Source: Gordonia sp. ABSL11-1
Lineage (GTDB): Bacteria; Actinomycetota; Actinomycetes; Mycobacteriales; Mycobacteriaceae
Assembly: GCF_030315685.1 (NCBI RefSeq)
Contig: NZ_JASXSI010000015.1
Coordinates: 1-64,000, forward strand
Direction of reading: 5' to 3'
DNA length: 64,000 bases
Shown: positions 50,591 through 59,324 of the stretch, piece after piece
How positions within the stretch are numbered: the first letter of the stretch is position 1
Layout: each line of letters starts with the position of its first letter
Position numbers and translations under genes: made by a program
The notes under the pieces: model-generated
The model's input: the letters and a program-made list of their open reading frames with translations, nothing else
Told to the model about the DNA's origin: nothing
Database searches by the model: none

Positions 50591-51454
50591 CTACACCCAG
50601 TACGCCACGCGGGCACGGTAGTTGCGCATCACGATCAGCGCCATGACCCACCCGAGAGCGGTACAGCCGATCACGATCGCCCAGTGATAGAACGCCACCG
50701 ACTGTCCGAGCAGCGGCCCGCGGGCGATGTCGAGGTAGTGATACATCGGATTGAGCTCGACAAGCCTCAGCCGCGACGACTCCTGACCGCCGGATGTCTT
50801 GCCCAGACTCTGTGTGGTCCAGATGATCGGCGTCATGAAGAACACCAGCTGCACGACGGTGGTCAGCAGCTGACCGATGTCGCGGAAGCGGGTCGACAGG
50901 ATGCCGAACACGATCGCCACCCACACCGAGTTGAGCACATACAGCCCGATCGCCGGGATCACCAGGAACACCGACCAGTGCAGCGGCGGCGGGAAGATCA
51001 CGAACAGCAGCACGATGATGACGACGTTGTGCGCAAAGATGATCAGCTGCCGCCACACGACGCGGTAGACGTGCACGCTCACCGGGGCCGGGATCTGTTT
51101 GATCAGGCCCTCGTTCTTGGCGAACACCTCGGCGCCTTCGAGGATCGAGCTCTGGATGAAATTCCAGAAGATGAAGCCGAGCGCCACGTACGGCAGGAAC
51201 ACCTTGATGTCCATGCCGAAGAGCTCGCCGTAGAGGAGTCCCATGGCGACGGCGGTCACGCCGGTCGCGACCGTGATCCACAGCGGACCGAGCACCGAAC
51301 GTCGGTAGCGTTGCTTGATGTCCTGCCATCCGAGGTGCAGCCACAACTCGGACGTCCGCAGCCCGACGTCGAGATCTCTCAACGCGCGCCGCAGCGTGCG
51401 TGAGTCCGACGACGCTGGTGCGGGGGGTACCTCGCCGCTGACTACCGATGACAC
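50591..51454 (-). CDS. wzm: Galactan ABC exporter, permease subunit (Wzm/RfbD)
   Basis: A 287-aa ABC-2 permease. A cytoplasmic N-terminus with amphipathic ELWLHLGWQDIKQRYRRS leads into six membrane helices (GPLWITVATGVTAVAMGLLY first, GWVMALIVMRNYRARVAYWV last). LPYVALGFIFWNFIQSSILEG and VELNPMYHYLDIARGPLLG are the conserved ABC-2 segments. It starts the wzm-wzt-glfT1 unit, 12 bp before wzt. Confidence 0.93.
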   Translation of the reverse strand: MSSVVSGEVPPAPASSDSRTLRRALRDLDVGLRTSELWLHLGWQDIKQRYRRSVLGPLWITVATGVTAVAMGLLYGELFGMDIKVFLPYVALGFIFWNFIQSSILEGAEVFAKNEGLIKQIPAPVSVHVYRVVWRQLIIFAHNVVIIVLLFVIFPPPLHWSVFLVIPAIGLYVLNSVWVAIVFGILSTRFRDIGQLLTTVVQLVFFMTPIIWTTQSLGKTSGGQESSRLRLVELNPMYHYLDIARGPLLGQSVAFYHWAIVIGCTALGWVMALIVMRNYRARVAYWV

Positions 51455-51479
51455 GGGGACTCAGCATACAAGCGGGGCG

Positions 51480-52019
51480 TCACAGGTATTGCCCGGTGCT
51501 GGGTCCGTGGGGTCCGCCGCCGGTCATGACGCCGGGTGGGAGCTGTCCCTGACGCATCTGTTCGAGCTGTGCGCGTGCGGCCATCTGCTGGGCGAACAGC
51601 GCGGTCTGGATGCCGTGGAACAGGCCTTCCAGCCAGCCGACGAGCTGCGCCTGCGCGATACGCAGTTCGGCGTCCGAGGGCGTCGTGTCGTCGGTGAACG
51701 GCAGCACCAGACGCTCGAGTTCCTCACGCAGCTCCGGCGCGAGGCCGTCCTCCAGTTCACGGATCGACGACTGATGGATCTCGCGGAGACGGTTGCGGCT
51801 CGCCTCGTCGAGCGGCGCGGCACGCACCTCCTCGAGGAGCTGCTTGATCATCGTGCCGATGCGCATGACCTTCGCGGGCTGCTCGACCATGTCGGCGACG
51901 CTGTTGGCCTCCTCGTCGTCGACACCTGCTGCCTGACCTCCGACGACGACCACGTTGTCGGGCTCCTCGCCGGAGGCGTTGGTCCGTGGGTCGTTGCCGG
52001 GGAACGGTCCAGAAGTCAT
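51480..52019 (-). CDS. bpa: Bacterial proteasome activator Bpa/PafE
   Basis: A 179-aa protein starting at ATG 52019 (MTSGPFPGNDPRT). A disordered N-terminus is followed by helices (ADMVEQPAKVMRIGTMIKQL, RELEDGLAPELREELERLV, LRIAQAQLVGWLEGLFHGIQ) and it ends in GQYL, the C-terminal motif by which Bpa docks on and opens the 20S proteasome without ATP. Position next to wzm is the same as in M. tuberculosis (Rv3780). It is 25 bp from wzm on the same strand and is transcribed first. Confidence 0.93.
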   Translation of the reverse strand: MTSGPFPGNDPRTNASGEEPDNVVVVGGQAAGVDDEEANSVADMVEQPAKVMRIGTMIKQLLEEVRAAPLDEASRNRLREIHQSSIRELEDGLAPELREELERLVLPFTDDTTPSDAELRIAQAQLVGWLEGLFHGIQTALFAQQMAARAQLEQMRQGQLPPGVMTGGGPHGPSTGQYL

Positions 52020-52101
52020 GGACCCATTGTGCCGAAGGCATGTGCGCCGTGCTCGAGGCATGTGCACATGAGCCCGATACCCCCTGTCTATCGTGTGATC
52101 T

Positions 52102-53298
52102 ATGGCCTTCGACGTCGCACACGTGCGTGGATTGTTTCCCTCGCTCGGCGACGGCTGGATTCACCTCGATCCGCAGGTGGGGATGCAGATCCCGGACTCG
52201 GTGGCTTCCGCGGTCTCCACCGGTTTCCGTCAATTGGCGGCCACGCCGGGCGGCGTCTACCCGGCGGCGCGTGCCGCCGCCGACACCGTTGATCGGGCAC
52301 GACGTGCCGTCGCCGACCTCCTCGCGACCGACCCGTCGACGGTGGTGCTCGGGCCGTCGCGGTCCGCATTGGTCACCGGACTCGCCGAGTCGCTGCCGGT
52401 GACGACCTGGCTGGGCGGCAACGTGGTGCTGAGCCGGCAGGACGACGAACCGAACATCGTGCCGTGGCTGCGTGCTGCCGAGAACCACGGCGCCACCACG
52501 CGCTGGGCCGAGGTCGATGTCGAGACCGGCGCCCTGCCCACCTGGCAGTACCGCGATCTCATCGACGAGCGGACCGCCGTCGTCGCGGTGACCCTTGCGT
52601 CGTCGACGATCGGTGCGATCACCGATGTGTCGGCGATCGCAGCACTGGCGAAGGAGGCGGGCGCCCTGCTCGTCGTCGACGCCAGCAGCGCCGCTCCCTA
52701 TCTCTCGCTCGACATCGGCCGGCTCGGCGCCGACGTCGTCCTCGTCTCGGCCGAACGCTGGGGAGGTCCGCGGGTGTCGGCGATGGCGTTCCGGAGTGTG
52801 ACAGCGATGGACCGGCTGCGTTCGGTGTCGATGGACCCGCGGGCGCAGGGACCTGCGCGTTTCGAGCCGGAACCGCATCAGGGCGCGTTGCTCGCGGGCC
52901 TGGTGGCCTCCGTCGAGCACCTCGCATCGCTCGACGACGACGCGATCGGCAAACGCCGGCCACGGCTGGTGACCGCGCTCGACGGCGTCTATGAGTACCT
53001 GCAGCGGCTCACCTTCTATCTGACGACGACCCTGCAGCATCTGAATCAGGTGAATCTGGTGGGCACGGTCGAGGACCGGGTGCCGGCAGTCAGCTTCACC
53101 TTCGACGGCATCAGTGCGGACAAGGTCGTCCGACGGCTCGCCGACAACGGCATCTGCGCCATCGCCGACGCTCCCAGCCGCGCGCTGTCACGGATGGGTG
53201 CGGGCGATTTCGGCGGCGCCGTCACGCTCGGACTCGGTCCGTACTCGACGCCCTATGAGGTGGATCACCTTGTGAGGGCCCTCGGTTCACTCGGTTGA
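52102..53298 (+). CDS. Class V aminotransferase-fold protein lacking the PLP lysine (Rv3778c-like)
   Basis: A 398-aa protein with the cysteine-desulfurase/class V fold: FPSLGDGWIHLDPQVGMQIP, GVYPAARAAADTVDRARRAV, VTLASSTIGAITDVSAIAAL, and VVDASSAAPYLSLDIGRLGAD with the PLP-contacting Asp193. Where the Schiff-base lysine is expected (consensus SGHKxxGP) it reads VSAERWGGPR, so Arg219 stands in place of Lys. It may not be a PLP enzyme at all, or may use PLP non-covalently. The gene neighbourhood matches that of mycobacterial Rv3778c, whose function I do not know. Divergent from bpa. Confidence 0.85.
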   Translation: MAFDVAHVRGLFPSLGDGWIHLDPQVGMQIPDSVASAVSTGFRQLAATPGGVYPAARAAADTVDRARRAVADLLATDPSTVVLGPSRSALVTGLAESLPVTTWLGGNVVLSRQDDEPNIVPWLRAAENHGATTRWAEVDVETGALPTWQYRDLIDERTAVVAVTLASSTIGAITDVSAIAALAKEAGALLVVDASSAAPYLSLDIGRLGADVVLVSAERWGGPRVSAMAFRSVTAMDRLRSVSMDPRAQGPARFEPEPHQGALLAGLVASVEHLASLDDDAIGKRRPRLVTALDGVYEYLQRLTFYLTTTLQHLNQVNLVGTVEDRVPAVSFTFDGISADKVVRRLADNGICAIADAPSRALSRMGAGDFGGAVTLGLGPYSTPYEVDHLVRALGSLG

Positions 53299-53368
53299 AC
53301 GATTACCGGGCCGATTGGCTGAGAAGCACCTGAGGAGGCTCGCAATCCGCCATCGTGGCCGCTAGGTT

Positions 53369-53390
53369 TACGACAATGAAGGTTGTCGTA
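53369..53390. promoter_or_regulatory. Operator upstream of the MarR-type regulator
   Basis: An inverted repeat with 8-bp arms, TACGACAA and TTGTCGTA, separated by six bases, ends 17 bp before the MarR start codon. This is the typical form and place of a MarR autoregulatory operator. Confidence 0.75.
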
Positions 53391-53407
53391 TCGATCGCGG
53401 AGAGTTG

Positions 53408-53881
53408 ATGTGCGCAACAGCCGGAGGAGCCGACCGGCCGCTCGACCCCACCGAACGGGAGATCTGGCGGACCGTCGTTCGCGGTGGGTGGGGTCTGTTC
53501 GCCGAGATCAACGCCGCGATGTCGGAGCACGGGATGTCGCAGGTGGACCTGCGGATTCTGGAGGCACTCGCCGACGAGCGTGAGCGGGGGATCAGTGAGC
53601 TCGCCGCGACCGTGCACATGACGGTCAGCACGGTGTCGCGGCAGATCACCCGTCTGATCGACGAGGGGTCGGTCGGACGGGTGGAACGCGGAACCGACGG
53701 CCGGCATCGCTTCGTGCGGATCACCGCGCACGGACGGCGGGTGCTTGACCGGCACATGGCGGTCCGCGACACGGTCATCCGTCAGCTGGTCATCGATCAG
53801 CTGAGTCCCGACGAGTATCAGACATTCGGAGAGATCTTCCGGAAGATCGACGCCGGTCTGTCGGAGCGTCGACCCGATTGA
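53408..53881 (+). CDS. MarR-family transcriptional regulator
   Basis: A 157-aa regulator from ATG 53408. The winged helix is clear: SQVDLRILEALADERERG, ISELAATVHMTVSTVSRQITRLIDEG, VERGTDGRHRFVRITAHGRR, followed by the long C-terminal dimer helix. The palindrome just upstream suggests it represses itself. The convergent quinone oxidoreductase gene ends 23 bp beyond; whether it is a target is unknown. Confidence 0.92.
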   Translation: MCATAGGADRPLDPTEREIWRTVVRGGWGLFAEINAAMSEHGMSQVDLRILEALADERERGISELAATVHMTVSTVSRQITRLIDEGSVGRVERGTDGRHRFVRITAHGRRVLDRHMAVRDTVIRQLVIDQLSPDEYQTFGEIFRKIDAGLSERRPD

Positions 53882-53903
53882 CGACGACCTGCGGGGCCCG
53901 GCG

Positions 53904-54887
53904 TCAGTCGATGGTCAGCAGGACCTTGCCGATCGCGTCGCCGCTGTCGAGGCGGGCGTGCGCGGCCTCGGCGTCGGCGAGGGGGAACGTCGAGTCGACG
54001 ATGGGTGCCACCCGACCGGTGTCGATCAGCGGCCACGTGATCCGGCGTGTTGTCGCGACGACGTCGGCTTTCGAACCGGCACCCGTGACCGGCCGGGACC
54101 GCAAGGTCGTGCCGAGCACAGAAGCCCTCTTCGTCATCAGTGCGCCGATCGACAGCTCGGCCTTCACCCCGCCCTGCATACCGATGATCACGAGTCGTCC
54201 ACCGGTGTTGAGCGCCTTGACGTTTCGTTCGAGGTACTTCGCGCCCATGATGTCGAGGACGACGTCGGCGCCCCCGCTGCCGCGGATCACGTCGACGAAG
54301 TCGTCGGTGGTGTAGTCGATGAGGATGTCGGCGCCGAGATCGCGGCAGAAGTCGAGCTTGGCCCGCGTGCGGGCAGTGACGGCGACGCGGACGTCGAGCG
54401 CATGGGCCACCTGTATCGCATGGGTGCCGATGCCGCTCGACCCGCCGTGGATCAACAGCAGCTCGCCGCCCTGCAGGTGCGCGGCGTCGAACAGGTTCGA
54501 CGCCACCGTGCACGCGACCTCCGGCAAGGCGGCCGCGGACACCAGATCGACGGTCGGCGGCTTCGGCAGCAGCTGGACCGCGGGCACCGCGACCTTCTCG
54601 GCGTAACCGCCGCCGGTCAGCAGCGCGCACACCTCGTCGCCGACGGACCAGCCCGTCACGCGATGGCCGAGCGCGGAGATGCGCCCGGACACCTCGAGCC
54701 CGAGAGTGTCCACGGCACCCGGCGGGGGCGGGTAGTTGCCCTGTCGTTGCAGGAGGTCGGCCCGATTCACCCCGGCGGCGGCGACGTCGATGACGACCTC
54801 GCCCGGACCCGGTTCGGGATCGGGGATGGTGACGACGGACAGCTGGTCGGTTCCGGCTATGGCGCGCACCCTGCCGATGCTAGTCAC
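53904..54887 (-). CDS. NADPH:quinone oxidoreductase (zeta-crystallin/PIG3-like MDR)
   Basis: A 327-aa zinc-less MDR enzyme from GTG 54887 (MTSIGRVRAIAG). It has VAAAGVNRADLLQRQGNYPPPPG, VCALLTGGGYAEKVAVPA, AALPEVACTVASNLFDAAHL and the NADPH-binding HGGSSGIGTHAIQVAHAL. This matches the TIGR02824/PIG3 group, which reduce quinones by one electron. Longer upstream frames run through the tRNA-Ser and are not real. Confidence 0.9.
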   Translation of the reverse strand: MTSIGRVRAIAGTDQLSVVTIPDPEPGPGEVVIDVAAAGVNRADLLQRQGNYPPPPGAVDTLGLEVSGRISALGHRVTGWSVGDEVCALLTGGGYAEKVAVPAVQLLPKPPTVDLVSAAALPEVACTVASNLFDAAHLQGGELLLIHGGSSGIGTHAIQVAHALDVRVAVTARTRAKLDFCRDLGADILIDYTTDDFVDVIRGSGGADVVLDIMGAKYLERNVKALNTGGRLVIIGMQGGVKAELSIGALMTKRASVLGTTLRSRPVTGAGSKADVVATTRRITWPLIDTGRVAPIVDSTFPLADAEAAHARLDSGDAIGKVLLTID

Positions 54888-54913
54888 AGTTTCTGCAGTA
54901 GCCTCATCGGCAG

Positions 54914-54998
54914 GGAAGCGTGGCAGAGCGGCCGAATGCACTCGCCTTGAAAGCGAGCGTGGGTAAAACCACCGGGGGTTCAAATCCCTCCGCTTCCG
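54914..54998 (+). tRNA. tRNA-Ser (anticodon TGA)
   Basis: A cloverleaf with acceptor stem GGAAGCG/CGCTTCC and discriminator G. The anticodon stem-loop is CTCGCCTTGAAAGCGAG with loop CTTGAAA, giving anticodon TGA for UCA codons. There is a long variable arm (typical of serine tRNAs) and a T-arm GGGGGTTCAAATCCCTC. CCA is not fully encoded (CA follows the discriminator). Confidence 0.96.
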
Positions 54999-55156
54999 CA
55001 GTTGCGGTGGGCGTCGTGTCCGACATGCCTGTCTCCTTGCCCACCGCCCCGCGCCAGACACCTCGATTGTGAAACATCACCCGGTTTCGTCTGGAGGTGA
55101 TGTTGAACATTCGGGGTGGATCGGGCCGCGGGAGGGTCCGAGGCTATCGTCACCCG

Positions 55157-56389
55157 GTGACGTCGTCGAGCTCCTCCCGCGAAGGCCGCGAAGGTCTCGG
55201 GCCGCTGCTGTTGTTCGCGCTCGCGATGCTGTCGGCGACCGCTCCCATCGCCACCGACCTCTACCTGCCGTCGTTCATCGAGGTGAAGGAGTCGCTGCAC
55301 ACCGACGCCACGCACGTGCAGTTGACGCTGACCGCATTCCTGGTGGGTGTGGCTGTCGGACAGGTGCTCTGGGGCCCGGTGTCCGATCGTTACGGTCGAC
55401 GGAACCCGCTGTTGATCGGTTCGGCGGTCGCGGTGCTCGCCGGGGTCGTCGTCGTGGCGTCGCCGAACATCGAGGTCCTCATCGCGTCCCGTTTCGCGCA
55501 GGCAGTCGCGGCCGCGGCGGGGATGGTGATCGCCCGCGCGATCATCGCCGATCTCCTCCTGGGTTTCGCGGGTGCGCGGTCGATGACGTTGATGATGACC
55601 ATCCAGAGCCTCGCCCCGGTGATCGCGCCGGTCATCGGCGGTGTCCTCGCCGGCCACGTGTCGTGGCGCGGGGTGCTCGCGGTCATCCTGGGCGCAACCG
55701 TGATCCAGCTGATCATGGCGTTCACGGCGGTGCCGGAGACGTTGCCGCGCGACGACCGGTCGCCGCGTCTGGGATTTCGCGACCTGCTCGGGCGTTTCGG
55801 CCGACCGGCGTTCCTCGCCTACGTGTTCACGCAGGCGTTCGCATTCGGGGCGCTGATATCCTACATCTCGAGTTCGTCGTTCGTCTACCAGCGGGTGCTG
55901 GGGACGTCGTCGATGGTGTACGGGCTGTGCTTCGCGGTCAACGCGCTGGGCATGACGGCGGCCGGCCTCGTCGCGGCCCGGCTGTCCCGCAGACGAATTC
56001 ACCCCGCGCACACGATCCGCGTGGCGTTGCCGGTGCTGGTGGTCGCGTCGGTGTGCGTGCTCGCCGCAACACTGTCGGCGATGCCCGTCCTACTGGTGAT
56101 CCCGCTGTTCGTCGCGGTGACGTCCGTCGGATTCGTGATGGGCAACAGCGCGGCGCTCGCGATGGAACACACGCGCGACGCGGCCGGGGCGGGCAGCGCG
56201 GTGCTCGGAGGACTGATGTTCCTCGTCGGTGGCCTGGTCTCCCCGCTGGGCGGTCTCGCCGGCGACGACACCGCCGTCCCGATGGCGTGTGTGATGGTCG
56301 GCCCCGCAGTGCTCGCGTTGGCCTGCTTCGTCGTCGCCCGCCACTACGCGTCCCGTCACCCCGACGGCGAGGCCGCGTTCACGGCCTGA
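55157..56389 (+). CDS. Bcr/CflA-family MFS drug exporter
   Basis: A 410-aa 12-helix transporter from GTG 55157. It has ATAPIATDLYLPSFIEVKE (the Bcr/CflA-typical first helix with the TDxYLP motif), GQVLWGPVSDRYGRRNPLL (motif A), RFAQAVAAAAGMVIARAIIAD, and a C-motif-like QSLAPVIAPVIGGVLAGHVSW. Such pumps export bicyclomycin, chloramphenicol or similar compounds. It is isolated between the tRNA gene and a convergent DUF5701 gene. Confidence 0.9.
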   Translation: MTSSSSSREGREGLGPLLLFALAMLSATAPIATDLYLPSFIEVKESLHTDATHVQLTLTAFLVGVAVGQVLWGPVSDRYGRRNPLLIGSAVAVLAGVVVVASPNIEVLIASRFAQAVAAAAGMVIARAIIADLLLGFAGARSMTLMMTIQSLAPVIAPVIGGVLAGHVSWRGVLAVILGATVIQLIMAFTAVPETLPRDDRSPRLGFRDLLGRFGRPAFLAYVFTQAFAFGALISYISSSSFVYQRVLGTSSMVYGLCFAVNALGMTAAGLVAARLSRRRIHPAHTIRVALPVLVVASVCVLAATLSAMPVLLVIPLFVAVTSVGFVMGNSAALAMEHTRDAAGAGSAVLGGLMFLVGGLVSPLGGLAGDDTAVPMACVMVGPAVLALACFVVARHYASRHPDGEAAFTA

Positions 56390-56428
56390 GGTGCATCACG
56401 GCACTCCGTCGGTGGCGGTGACCGCGGG

Positions 56429-57076
56429 TCACTCCGCCGACAGCGCGCACCTGCCGGCCGCGGATGCGAACCCGAGCCACGTGTGCCGGTTGCCCGCCCA
56501 GCACCAGCCGACCTTGGGTGCGTTCTTGCGTTCGCGACCGTCGCGGCCGGTGCCGCCGGAGATCCAGATCGCCAGGGTCCGTGCGTCGAGTGTGCCGTTC
56601 GGTCTGGTGAGCCGTGAGCCGATGGTCATGAAGCACCTGTTCGGCTCGAGCCGGTCGGGCTGCTGCAGCAGCCACGCGATGCCCTCCCCGATGGTCAGCG
56701 GCGTCCGTCCGGCGCCGGTGATGACGGGCAACGCCTCGTCGGGACTCCAGTTCAGCATCTCCTCGCCACGGTCGATACCGTCGATGGTGTAGAACGGGCC
56801 GTCCGGGATGTCGACGCCCGCGATGGGCGCGAAGTCGTCGAGGTCGGTCATGTCGACGACGACGAATCCGGATGTGCCGGAGCGAGAGAGCAACGGCGCC
56901 AACGCCGATGGTGTGATCAGCTGCGGGCTCGGCACCAGGAGGGCGCCCTCGGTGGCGCCCTCGGCGGCGGCGAGCAGGTCGGTGTCCGGGATGCCGGCGA
57001 TCCGGCCGGCTCCGAGGTCGATCAGCCGTCGTGCCTGGGTCGTGAGGTCGGGAAGGGTGGCGATCGGCGCGCTCAT
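56429..57076 (-). CDS. DUF5701 family protein
   Basis: A 215-aa protein from ATG 57076 (MSAPIATLPDLTTQARRLID). Its family landmarks are ALPVITGAGRTPLTIGEGIA, PNRCFMTIGSRLTRPNGTLD, ALWIS-like LAIWISGGTG and the closing GWCWAGNRHTWLGFASAAGR. Members are cytosolic, of unknown function, and widespread in actinobacteria. Much longer frames upstream overlap the mycolyltransferase and are shadows. Confidence 0.82.
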   Translation of the reverse strand: MSAPIATLPDLTTQARRLIDLGAGRIAGIPDTDLLAAAEGATEGALLVPSPQLITPSALAPLLSRSGTSGFVVVDMTDLDDFAPIAGVDIPDGPFYTIDGIDRGEEMLNWSPDEALPVITGAGRTPLTIGEGIAWLLQQPDRLEPNRCFMTIGSRLTRPNGTLDARTLAIWISGGTGRDGRERKNAPKVGWCWAGNRHTWLGFASAAGRCALSAE

Positions 57077-57114
57077 CACACGAATTGTACCCGTGGATTG
57101 AAAATCAGTGTGGC

Positions 57115-58197
57115 TCAGCGTAATCCGAGCGATCGCATGAGCACTGGCCATGCCACGGTGAGTTCGTCTTTCCAGTAACCCCACTTGTGGGTGCCGGTCG
57201 TGTGCAGGTTCGCGGTGTACGGGATGCCCAGCGAGGAGAGTCGCGCGGTCATCTGGCGTGTGCAGAACGACGACCCCAGCTCGCCGACGATGCCGCGGAA
57301 CGTCTCGTCGACGGGGTCGCCGAGGAGGTTGTTGTACTTGCCCGGCAGCCCGTTGCCCGTCGACAGATAGATGGTCTTGCCGCGCAGCTTTTCGGCCAGC
57401 AGGTACGGGTCGTGATCGGCCCACGCCGGATCGCCCACCGGACCCCACATGTTGGCGGCATCACCGCCGCCGCGGCTCACATCCCAACTGGTGAGCAGCT
57501 GGTTCTGCAGGCTGGAGATGTTGGCGCAGTTGCTGAATCCGGCGACACCGCGGTAGAGCGACGGATGCCGCACCGCGAGCGTCAGCGCCGCGACACCGCC
57601 CATCGACGCGCCGGCGATCGCGTTGCGCCCGTTGCCGCCGAACTCGCCGTCGATCAGCGGCGGGAGTTCGCGCGTCAGGAACGTCTCGTACATGTACTTC
57701 CGGCCGACGCCCGGATCGACGGCCCGCCAGTCGGTGTAGTAGCTGTGCGGATCGCCCACGGGGGTGACGACGGTGAGCTTGTCGCCGGCGGCCGACTTCG
57801 CCAGATCGGTCATGGCGTACCAACCGGATTCCTCGGTGTGCGCCTCCGCGCCGTCGAGCATGTAGAGCGTCGGTCGAGAAGACCCTCCCGACGAGGCGGG
57901 CCGCTGGACGTCGACGGTGACCGGGCGTGCCATCGCCGGCGACCACACCTTCAGCCGCTCGCGACCGTTGAACGGTGTCGACGACATGACGTACGCTCGG
58001 GACGGATCCGAGGCGGTCGATGTATCGCCCGTGGTCGACGACTCGGCTGTCGGGGACGTGTCGTCGTTTCGAGCGGAATCGAGGGATGTCGAACCATCGT
58101 CGGGGGTGGCCTGCGCGGAGGGTGCGACCGGTGACCCGATCAGCAGCAACAGGGCTGCCAATGCGGACACCGCGCCGACCACCCGCTTCCGCCCCAT
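57115..58197 (-). CDS. Secreted mycolyltransferase/esterase (antigen 85-like)
   Basis: About 360 aa. MGRKRVVGAVSALAALLLLI is a signal peptide (GTG 58200 is an equally good start with GGAGG upstream), cut near PSAQA. A Ser/Thr/Asp-rich linker of 50 residues follows, then the esterase fold: RPTLYMLDGAEAHTEESGWY, the nucleophile elbow IAGASMGGVAALTLA, FSNCANISSLQNQLL, and the terminal TTGTHKWGYWKDEL with the likely catalytic His. Ag85-type enzymes move mycolates between trehalose and arabinogalactan, which fits the cell-wall genes in this window. Confidence 0.85.
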   Translation of the reverse strand: MGRKRVVGAVSALAALLLLIGSPVAPSAQATPDDGSTSLDSARNDDTSPTAESSTTGDTSTASDPSRAYVMSSTPFNGRERLKVWSPAMARPVTVDVQRPASSGGSSRPTLYMLDGAEAHTEESGWYAMTDLAKSAAGDKLTVVTPVGDPHSYYTDWRAVDPGVGRKYMYETFLTRELPPLIDGEFGGNGRNAIAGASMGGVAALTLAVRHPSLYRGVAGFSNCANISSLQNQLLTSWDVSRGGGDAANMWGPVGDPAWADHDPYLLAEKLRGKTIYLSTGNGLPGKYNNLLGDPVDETFRGIVGELGSSFCTRQMTARLSSLGIPYTANLHTTGTHKWGYWKDELTVAWPVLMRSLGLR

Positions 58198-58315
58198 CAC
58201 CGGCATCGACCTCCAGTTCACATTCGACACATCTGTCACATTCGTAACACAGTGAGTATGTCGGACATGTCCGGTGCGGCGCCAATCCCGAGACCGTTCC
58301 GGAACGCGGTGGTGA

Positions 58316-59131
58316 TCAGCCCGCGACTGTGGCTGTCACCAGCAGGTACTCCCATCCCATCCGGCCGTCGGTCAGATGGCGGTCGGCCAGGGCGGCCATC
58401 TCGGCGTCGAGCGCGGCCACCTTGTCCGCGTCGTCGGCGATCGTGCGGAAGGTGGCGATGGTCGGTCCGTAGGTCGCCTTGAAGAAGTCGCGGAAGGCGG
58501 CACCGTCGTCGAAGCGGGTGATCGGCAGTATCTCCGTGGTCGCGGTGAGATCGCGGACGCGGTTGCCGAACAGCGTGCGCACGTGGTCGGGGTCGCCCCA
58601 CCGGACTCCGGGTTGCGCTCCGGGCGGAGGTGGCGGCGCATACGGCTTCATGACGGCGAACAGCTCGCCGATGAAGCCGGTCGGCGTCCAGTTGATCAAC
58701 CCGATTCGCCCACCCGGGCGGCTTATGCGTACGAGTTCGTCGGCGCAGCTCTGATGATGCGGCGCGAACATCACGCCCACGCACGAAGTTGCGACGTCGA
58801 AGGCGTCCGGGGCGAACGGAAGGTCCTCGGCATCAGCTGTGCGCCAGATGATCCCGGAGTCCGGGGCGCGCCCCTCGCCGACCTCGAGGAGTTCCGGTGT
58901 GAGGTCGGTGGCGACGACGTGCGCGCCGGTGGCCGCGGCGGGGATCGCCACGTTGCCCGCGCCGGCGGCGATGTCGAGGACGCGGTCGCCTGCGGTGATG
59001 CCCACGGCCTCGACCAGGCGCGGCCCGAGCGGCGCGATGACGTCGGCGACGGCGGGGTAGTCACCCGAGGCCCACAGGGCACGATGCTTGGATTTGATTG
59101 CGGCGTCGGTGGAGATGTCGTCGATCGACAT
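58316..59131 (-). CDS. Class I SAM-dependent methyltransferase
   Basis: A 271-aa methyltransferase: SAM-binding AVGITAGDRVLDIAAGAGNVA (motif I, residues 41-61), HVVATDLTPELLEVG (motif post-I), RTADAEDLPFAPDAFDVATS (motif II) and RISRPGGRIGLINWTP (motif III). UbiE/methyltransf_11 group; substrate unknown. It diverges from an HxlR-SCP2-type regulator with an inverted repeat between them, so it is probably that regulator's target. Confidence 0.9.
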   Translation of the reverse strand: MSIDDISTDAAIKSKHRALWASGDYPAVADVIAPLGPRLVEAVGITAGDRVLDIAAGAGNVAIPAAATGAHVVATDLTPELLEVGEGRAPDSGIIWRTADAEDLPFAPDAFDVATSCVGVMFAPHHQSCADELVRISRPGGRIGLINWTPTGFIGELFAVMKPYAPPPPPGAQPGVRWGDPDHVRTLFGNRVRDLTATTEILPITRFDDGAAFRDFFKATYGPTIATFRTIADDADKVAALDAEMAALADRHLTDGRMGWEYLLVTATVAG

Positions 59132-59235
59132 GGTCGTGCTCCTTCATGTGTTCGGATGACGTCGAGAGAAGCAGCGTCATCGGTTCTGACGCAGGTCAGC
59201 ATCTCTCCGCACGACGACGGCCTGCCAGATCAGGA

Positions 59236-59257
59236 TCTGAACCACCCCCGGTTCAGA
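59236..59257. promoter_or_regulatory. Operator between methyltransferase and HxlR genes
   Basis: Inverted repeat TCTGAACC ... GGTTCAGA with a six-base spacer, 105 bp upstream of the methyltransferase start and 68 bp upstream of the regulator start. Placement suits control of both divergent genes by the HxlR protein. Confidence 0.7.
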
Positions 59258-59324
59258 ATCTGTACTGGTCAACCACCTCCGGCGGGTATGTACTGGGATG
59301 GCGGTCGACAGAAGTGGGTGCACG

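Noticed and set aside
54904..55061. Upstream extension of the quinone oxidoreductase frame to 55061
   Set aside because: It would translate through the complete tRNA-Ser gene; GTG 54887 gives the normal N-terminus of the family.
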